From Utricularia gibba (lineage: Eukaryota > Streptophyta > Magnoliopsida > Lamiales > Lentibulariaceae), in the NCBI GenBank assembly GCA_002189035.1, contig NEEC01000014.1, forward strand, positions 2,916,501-2,980,500: a stretch of 64,000 nucleotides of DNA, read 5' to 3'. Below the pieces are notes generated by a model. That model saw only the letters and a program-made list of their open reading frames with translations, had not been told where the DNA came from and did not search any database. How positions within the stretch are numbered: position 1 is the stretch's first letter; every line of letters starts with the position of its first letter. Made by a program: the position numbers and the translations under genes. Shown here in pieces: positions 59,107 through 64,000 of this stretch.

Positions 59107-60519
59107 TAATAAAACGGAAATTTTAGCATGTCGTTGCAATAAAACCAAATTTCCGTATCAAATAAATTTATAGTCCCTAATCCTCAAAAAATACAAATTT
59201 AGAAAACTTGTATAGTGGATTTCAGGGTTGATCACAATGAGCTTGTGCTTGTTAGGTGTTTCAGCAGATGCAAAATTCGGAATAACAGTAGATCTTAATC
59301 TAAGCTCGGGCTAGCAGTGGCAAGTAAGTTCAGTAAACGAAATTAGGTTTAAATGTGAAAGGTAAAAAGTACTAGTTCTAACTCGGAATAATACGAAAAT
59401 GCCTTAAAAGTCTGCAGGTGGTGTGGTGCTAAAATGTCTAACTTAAATTAGCATGTCCCTACACTCACAACTTCAAATAACCTAAGTCTATCAAGGTCAT
59501 TTGTAATATTTTCGGCTAAGCTAGTCTCCAATATTATCACCAACATTGCAATTAGGTCTACCCACATGCAAAGTATATAGAACTAGGTCTACCCAGTCTA
59601 CTGGTTCTACCCCGGACTAACACCTACTACGCATGCCTTGATTTGTTGGTCTACCTCTAAACCAAGCTTCTTAGTCGTGAAGTTATTTGTTCCCCTCCTT
59701 AGGTCTACCCATGGAATGATAGAAACAAGAACTAAGAAACAATGATGAATTTTACTAAGAATCCTAGACCCACACCACCATGCTTCACCTTAAGACATCC
59801 CTAGGGTTCTAGCTACTTATACTTTGAAGGTTAAGCATGATAGCATTAACATAAAACAATGAAAATGTCAAGAACATTGTGAAAGAGTTGCGTGCAGAAA
59901 CTGAAAACATCAACAAACTAAAATAAAGCAGTAAGAGTTCAGTTTTCCGTTTGCTACTGTTCCCTGACCAGAACAGTAGCGCTGGACTGGGTTCTGATGC
60001 TGTTTTTGAGGGTGAAGTCCTTCTTCTCCCCTGGTTTGTGTTCTTTGTATTGGAGTTGGAGGTTGGGGGAGAAACCCCCTCGTCCCCCATTCAAGGTTGC
60101 TCGAGTTGGAGGGAAAACCTCCGTGTGTATTCTAAAAAACGCGTTGTCCCCTTACGATTCTCTCTCCTCTGCCTTTCTCTCACCTCCCACTGCCCAAGGC
60201 AAGTACATTCTCTAATAGTTCTGCTGCTCCTGCCCCTGACTTGCAGACTGCTGTCGAGACAGTGTATTCATTGCCTCATGCAATGCAGTAACTTACACGA
60301 AATCCTTTACTTTTCCATGATTTTCGGGTAGCTGCTGGACTCAATATTGGGTTAGAACATGGGTGGGTTAAATCAAGTGATTTAGCCCACTAAAACACCG
60401 AAAATCACATTTTCCAAAATTATATATAAAAATACTTAAAACTAGAAAATAAACAACTAAACATAATTAAAAACTCATGATTTTCATATCTAAAAAACAT
60501 GAAAATTTGTGTGCTATCA
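59107..60519 (-). mobile_element. LTR-type element related to the 2166-2942 solo LTR (inverted)
   Basis: In reverse complement it starts TGATAGCACACAAATTTTCATG (TGATAGCACACAAATTTTCA, TG) and ends AAATTTCCGTTTTATTA. It matches the 777-bp solo LTR at both ends but has about 600 extra internal bases (roughly 59740-60350). Target duplication is not evident. The internal extra sequence includes ORFs of about 125 codons with no recognisable domain. Confidence 0.65.
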
Positions 60520-62300
60520 CCGACCTTTGTAATCATTTTGCTAAATGTGGAACATTGATAGATGTGTACGTGACCTCCAGACCTGGAAAGAACGGGAAAA
60601 GATTTGGGTTTCTATGCTTTAGACATCAAGGGAATGTCCAACATTTGGAAGTTGTGGTTCGTGATAAGGCAAGAACGGGAGAAAATCCATTGATAGTCTG
60701 ATGCTACTAGTATGACAATGATACTCAAATAATGATGCCACAAAGCTTCCAAGAGGAGGGAATTCTCAAAAAACCAAAACAATGATAGCTAAAAATCGAT
60801 CACGTTAGAACCCTTAGAAGAATCTCAAAATTGTACAGGTAGGTGTGTGATTCGAGATACTAAATGCTGTTGGGAGGTCTTCACTCTAAAAATCATGCTC
60901 AATGAAGCAAGATTTAGAGGGATAAAAATACTCAACCTTGAGGGTCCTCGGTTTCTATTGGAGTTAAAGAATTTTTCTAAGATGCAAGATGTGGTAGTAG
61001 GCAAGAATCCCTTGTTCAAAGAACACTTTCATTGGGTTCACAGTTCGGAGGTTTTTGACATGACTCGTAATCGATACACTTGGCAGCGTATCAAGGGAGT
61101 GCCTATAGAAGCTTGGACGTAGAATAATTTTCAAAGAATTGTGGTGGATGGGGTACTATTATGGCAGCAAGTGACACCATGATAAAGCGTAACCAGGTTG
61201 ATAGCGGATGGGTGTTGATTTGAACAAAATTAATGGGGGGCATAAGTAGATTTCGATGGATAGAATGGAAAGAAACAACTAGAAAAGTATGGGTTTCTGA
61301 AGCAAAAGGTTCAAATCGGTTTGATGAACTGATGGTCACAGGAAATTCCGTTGCTGAGTGGAGTATGGTTGGCGAATGTAGCTTTGATGGGACACTGATT
61401 ATGAAAACAATGGAGGAACAAAGAATGACTCAAATTATAAGGATCTTATTTTAAAGTGAAGTAATTTGGAGATAAAGAGGAAATAACTTTTAACTCGAAG
61501 GAACCAATTCAACCTGTATGGGACCAATTTCACAAAGTGAAGATCTTAAAAAGACATGAGCAAATATCAATTGTTTTGACGAATACTTCCCAACCTTCCT
61601 TAGTGGGTGGTAGTCCAAATATATTGGAGGTAATGAGTGTGACAAACAATCTTGGTAGCTTCGTTTTATCCATGATGATAGTTCTTAGTATTAGCATTAG
61701 GAGCTCTCAGAAAAGAAGGGTAATACAAAAACATTTAATGGAACAAAAGACAAATATTGTCCTAATGTAGGAAATGATGGTAGTAGAGATCGACCAAAAA
61801 TCAATTTGCAGTATATGAGGATCCTCGACTTTTGGATATTGTTTTAGTCCCATGAATGTACGCTCTTGAGGTCTACTATGTATCTAGAATGATGAAGAAA
61901 TAAATTCGATGGAGTTAAAGACATAGGAGAGAGCAATCATACATAAATTAAAGATAGATTCTTCTAGTTCTTTTGAATTTCAATTGGTAAATGTATATGA
62001 ACCCCACATTTCAATTGCTTCTAGAATTCTTCGATTGAGGCTATTGGCCAGTTTGTTGGTCTTCCGATTTTGATGGGGGATTTTAATGAAACCGTACCCC
62101 TACATGAAAGATGGAGCTGCAGTGATGGGAATCTATCGGATCAAGATCGTTTTTGGGATTTTATGGTCCTTAACGGCATGAAGGATTTACCATCTGCAGC
62201 AAAGAGATACACTTGGAGTAGCTCCGATATGCTCTCTTCCCACTTTGCATTGAGATATTGCCGATCACTGTCCAATGCTACTAACAATAGAATGGATTAA
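60520..62300 (+). pseudogene. LINE (L1-type) ORF1 and endonuclease relic
   Basis: An RRM-type ORF1 domain lies at about 60525-60640 (DLCNHFAKCGTLIDVYVTSR, GKNGKRFGFLCFRHQG). A later ORF1 segment has SEVFDMTRNRYTWQRIKGVP (about 61050-61100). The APE-type endonuclease region has MMGDFNETVPLHERWSCSDG (about 62070-62125) and KRYTWSSSD (about 62200). Order and motifs match plant L1/LINE elements. Frames are broken and no reverse transcriptase is seen. The LTR-type element ends precisely where ORF1 begins here, so that element may have inserted in the LINE. Confidence 0.75.
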
Positions 62301-62880
62301 CGATAGTCCAAAGTCTTTCAGATTTAACAATGGATGGATGGAACAACTGGAGCTGAAGGATATTATTCAAAACACTTCGGAGTTACCCCTGAACTATCAT
62401 TCCAGAGGATCCATCCTCTAGCTCAAGCTAGGAAGGATGTGCTAGAAATTCTTGTATTGGTGAAGAAGAGGTGATCCCGTATTTCTAGTTAAAGAGGACT
62501 TCAATTAGTTTATATGGTATACCAACCTATTAACCTTGATAGGCTTGAATATGAGTTGGGCTTTGTGTGTGCGCATGATTCTAATTTATTAGATCAGATT
62601 GGGTTTCCAAAGGGCTCTTAAACCCAAAAGGCTATGCATGTAGAGGGGGGATGTGCAAAACCGACCACGAAAGCCTTTTGCGTTTACAATCCAAGCCCAA
62701 CATTTCGCCTCATTTTCATCTTGAGCCCATTAGGGTTAGCCATATATGTTCGACTGATTTTTGAGACCGAGATAGTGTTCTCGAAGAGCCTCTTAAATCC
62801 TTGGGGATTAGGAAATCCTTTACATTTTACAAGTCCAAGGTTTTAATCTTTTTCTCATTCTCGATGTTTAATTTACAACA
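62301..62880. other. Junction between LINE relic and copia element
   Basis: Decayed sequence. It may include further LINE sequence and the 5' LTR or leader of the following copia element, but I could not define either. Confidence 0.35.
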
Positions 62881-62892
62881 ATATAAAGGAAT

Positions 62893-64000
62893 TCTCGTGA
62901 TGGATATGGCTGCCGCCTCTTTTAGAAACCCTAACCTTATGTTGTTTGTGCCATCAATCACCCGTGCTTTATTTACTGATGCCAGAACGCCTGTGGTGCT
63001 CATCTATGGTGCTTATTTGGTTTTTGTCACACTGTTCGCAACTACGCTGCCACCATTGACAAACCCTACTATCCAAAATCCATATGTCTCCCGCTATGTA
63101 CCATGAGTCACCTCCGGTGTACGTGATTTGTCTCTTAATCATCTGATTGCTGATCAATACCTCCTTGACATTGAAAAGATGGAATCTTTCGATGGCAAGA
63201 ACTTTTTACACTGGAAAGCTTGGATTTTTTGAATTTCTCAATATGCATAGTGTTGCCTGAGCCCTCGATATCACCAAACAAGAAGCCGTAAACACTTAAA
63301 TCTTTGCTGTGGATTGAGATTGGGCTAAGAGGTATGCCGTTATACTATAATTACTACTCGTGCTGACACTCTCTTTGATGTGTGTGGAGTCTAAAAGATG
63401 CTCCTCCAAATGGAATTCGATGATTGCAAAATACATTGCGGAGGAGGGTGACAATGATGTGATCAAATTTGCTGACAAGTCTACCACATTCGTGCCTTGA
63501 AAGGAAGAAGTCACTCTGTAGTTTACCTTAGGGAAGATTGTTCTTTTGAAGGATATGTTGCATACTCCTACCATAAATGCCAATGTCATCTCAACTATCT
63601 AGATGGATAAATATGGCCTAAATATCAATTTAGGTATTCGGACTGCTATGGTGACAAAAAACAATGTCTTTGTTAGGAGAGGATATATTGGTAATTAGGA
63701 GTTGTATGTGGTGAGTGTTTCTATTATTTCTGAGAATAAAGTTGATTATTCTTATATGATGTGCGCTTTTGATATCTAACATGCTAGACTAGATCATTGT
63801 AACTTTGCCTACATGAAAAAATACATCAATTAGATTTAATTCCGAAATTGCATGATTTACCTACTACGTGTGAGACTTGTGTAGAGACAAAAATGACTAA
63901 GAAATCATGTTTTTCTATGAATAGAGAATTTGAATTGCTTGCATTGATTCATCTGATGTGATTATACGATGTGCAAATCTAAAGGTGGAAATAAGTGCAT
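62893..64000 (+). pseudogene. Copia-type gag to pre-integrase, decayed, runs off window
   Basis: The start may be MAAASFRNPNLML near 62903. A gag motif, MESFDGKNFLHWKAWIF, lies at 63180-63230. A pre-integrase motif in broken frames (LDHCNFAYMKKYIN, then ETCVETKMTKKSCF-like sequence CETCVETK in the decayed frame) lies at about 63790-63915. It is followed by CKSKGGNKC at the window edge. Copia elements encode gag, protease, integrase, RT and RNase H in that order; only the first part is in view. Many stops, so inactive. Confidence 0.65.

Noticed and set aside
59951-60331. 126-codon plus ORF with a hydrophobic C-terminal part inside the 59-60.5 kb element
   Set aside because: No homologous motif, overlapping ORFs in other frames, and it is absent from the shorter related copy; not enough to call a gene.

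Overview
The window is nuclear DNA of a flowering plant, most likely a dicot. The evidence is small-intron genes with GT/AG splice sites, plant-only protein families (TIC32-like SDR, RABE1 GTPase, DUF3741/DUF4378 TRM-like protein, pectate lyase) and plant-type mobile elements. I cannot name the species. No rRNA, tRNA or CRISPR was recognised. All homology calls rest on recognising protein motifs in translated sequence; no database was searched.

Layout. 1-12.8 kb is transposon DNA: the edge of a PIF/Harbinger transposase gene (minus), a Tat-type LTR fragment, a 777-bp solo LTR with a perfect 5-bp target duplication, and an ~8.75 kb Mutator-like element (MULE-A). MULE-A carries a decayed mudrA gene and, divergently, a chimeric gene with a Transposase_28-like N-terminus and an FCP1/NIF-type phosphatase C-terminus. 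13.3-15.6 kb holds a seven-exon TIC32-like short-chain dehydrogenase gene. 16-28.9 kb is decayed transposon DNA: a second copy of the Transposase_28-like module, a hAT transposase pseudogene with a nested MITE, two inverted 1.35-kb solo LTRs, a Tat-lineage Ty3/gypsy pol with an antisense ORF, and the N-terminal half of MULE-B.

29.3-39.3 kb is a nested stack. An Athila-like gypsy pol (minus strand) is split by a Harbinger element (TAA target duplication) and by MULE-C (9-bp duplication). MULE-C contains a copia LTR, primer-binding site and leader. 39.3-41.9 kb is MULE-D, with mudrA and a convergent three-exon small gene.

42.9-55.4 kb is the gene-rich part: RABE1-type GTPase (+), TRM-like gene (+), an unrecognised 153-aa ORF (-) and a PL1 pectate lyase (-) with a one-base frameshift in its first recognised exon. 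55.8-64 kb is again transposon DNA: a minus-strand copia relic, a copia LTR fragment, an inverted relative of the 2.2-kb solo LTR, a LINE relic and the start of another copia element running off the window.

The host genes do unrelated housekeeping, membrane-traffic, cytoskeletal and cell-wall jobs and do not form a pathway. The most unusual content is in MULE-A and MULE-D, which carry extra protein-coding modules beside their transposase genes.
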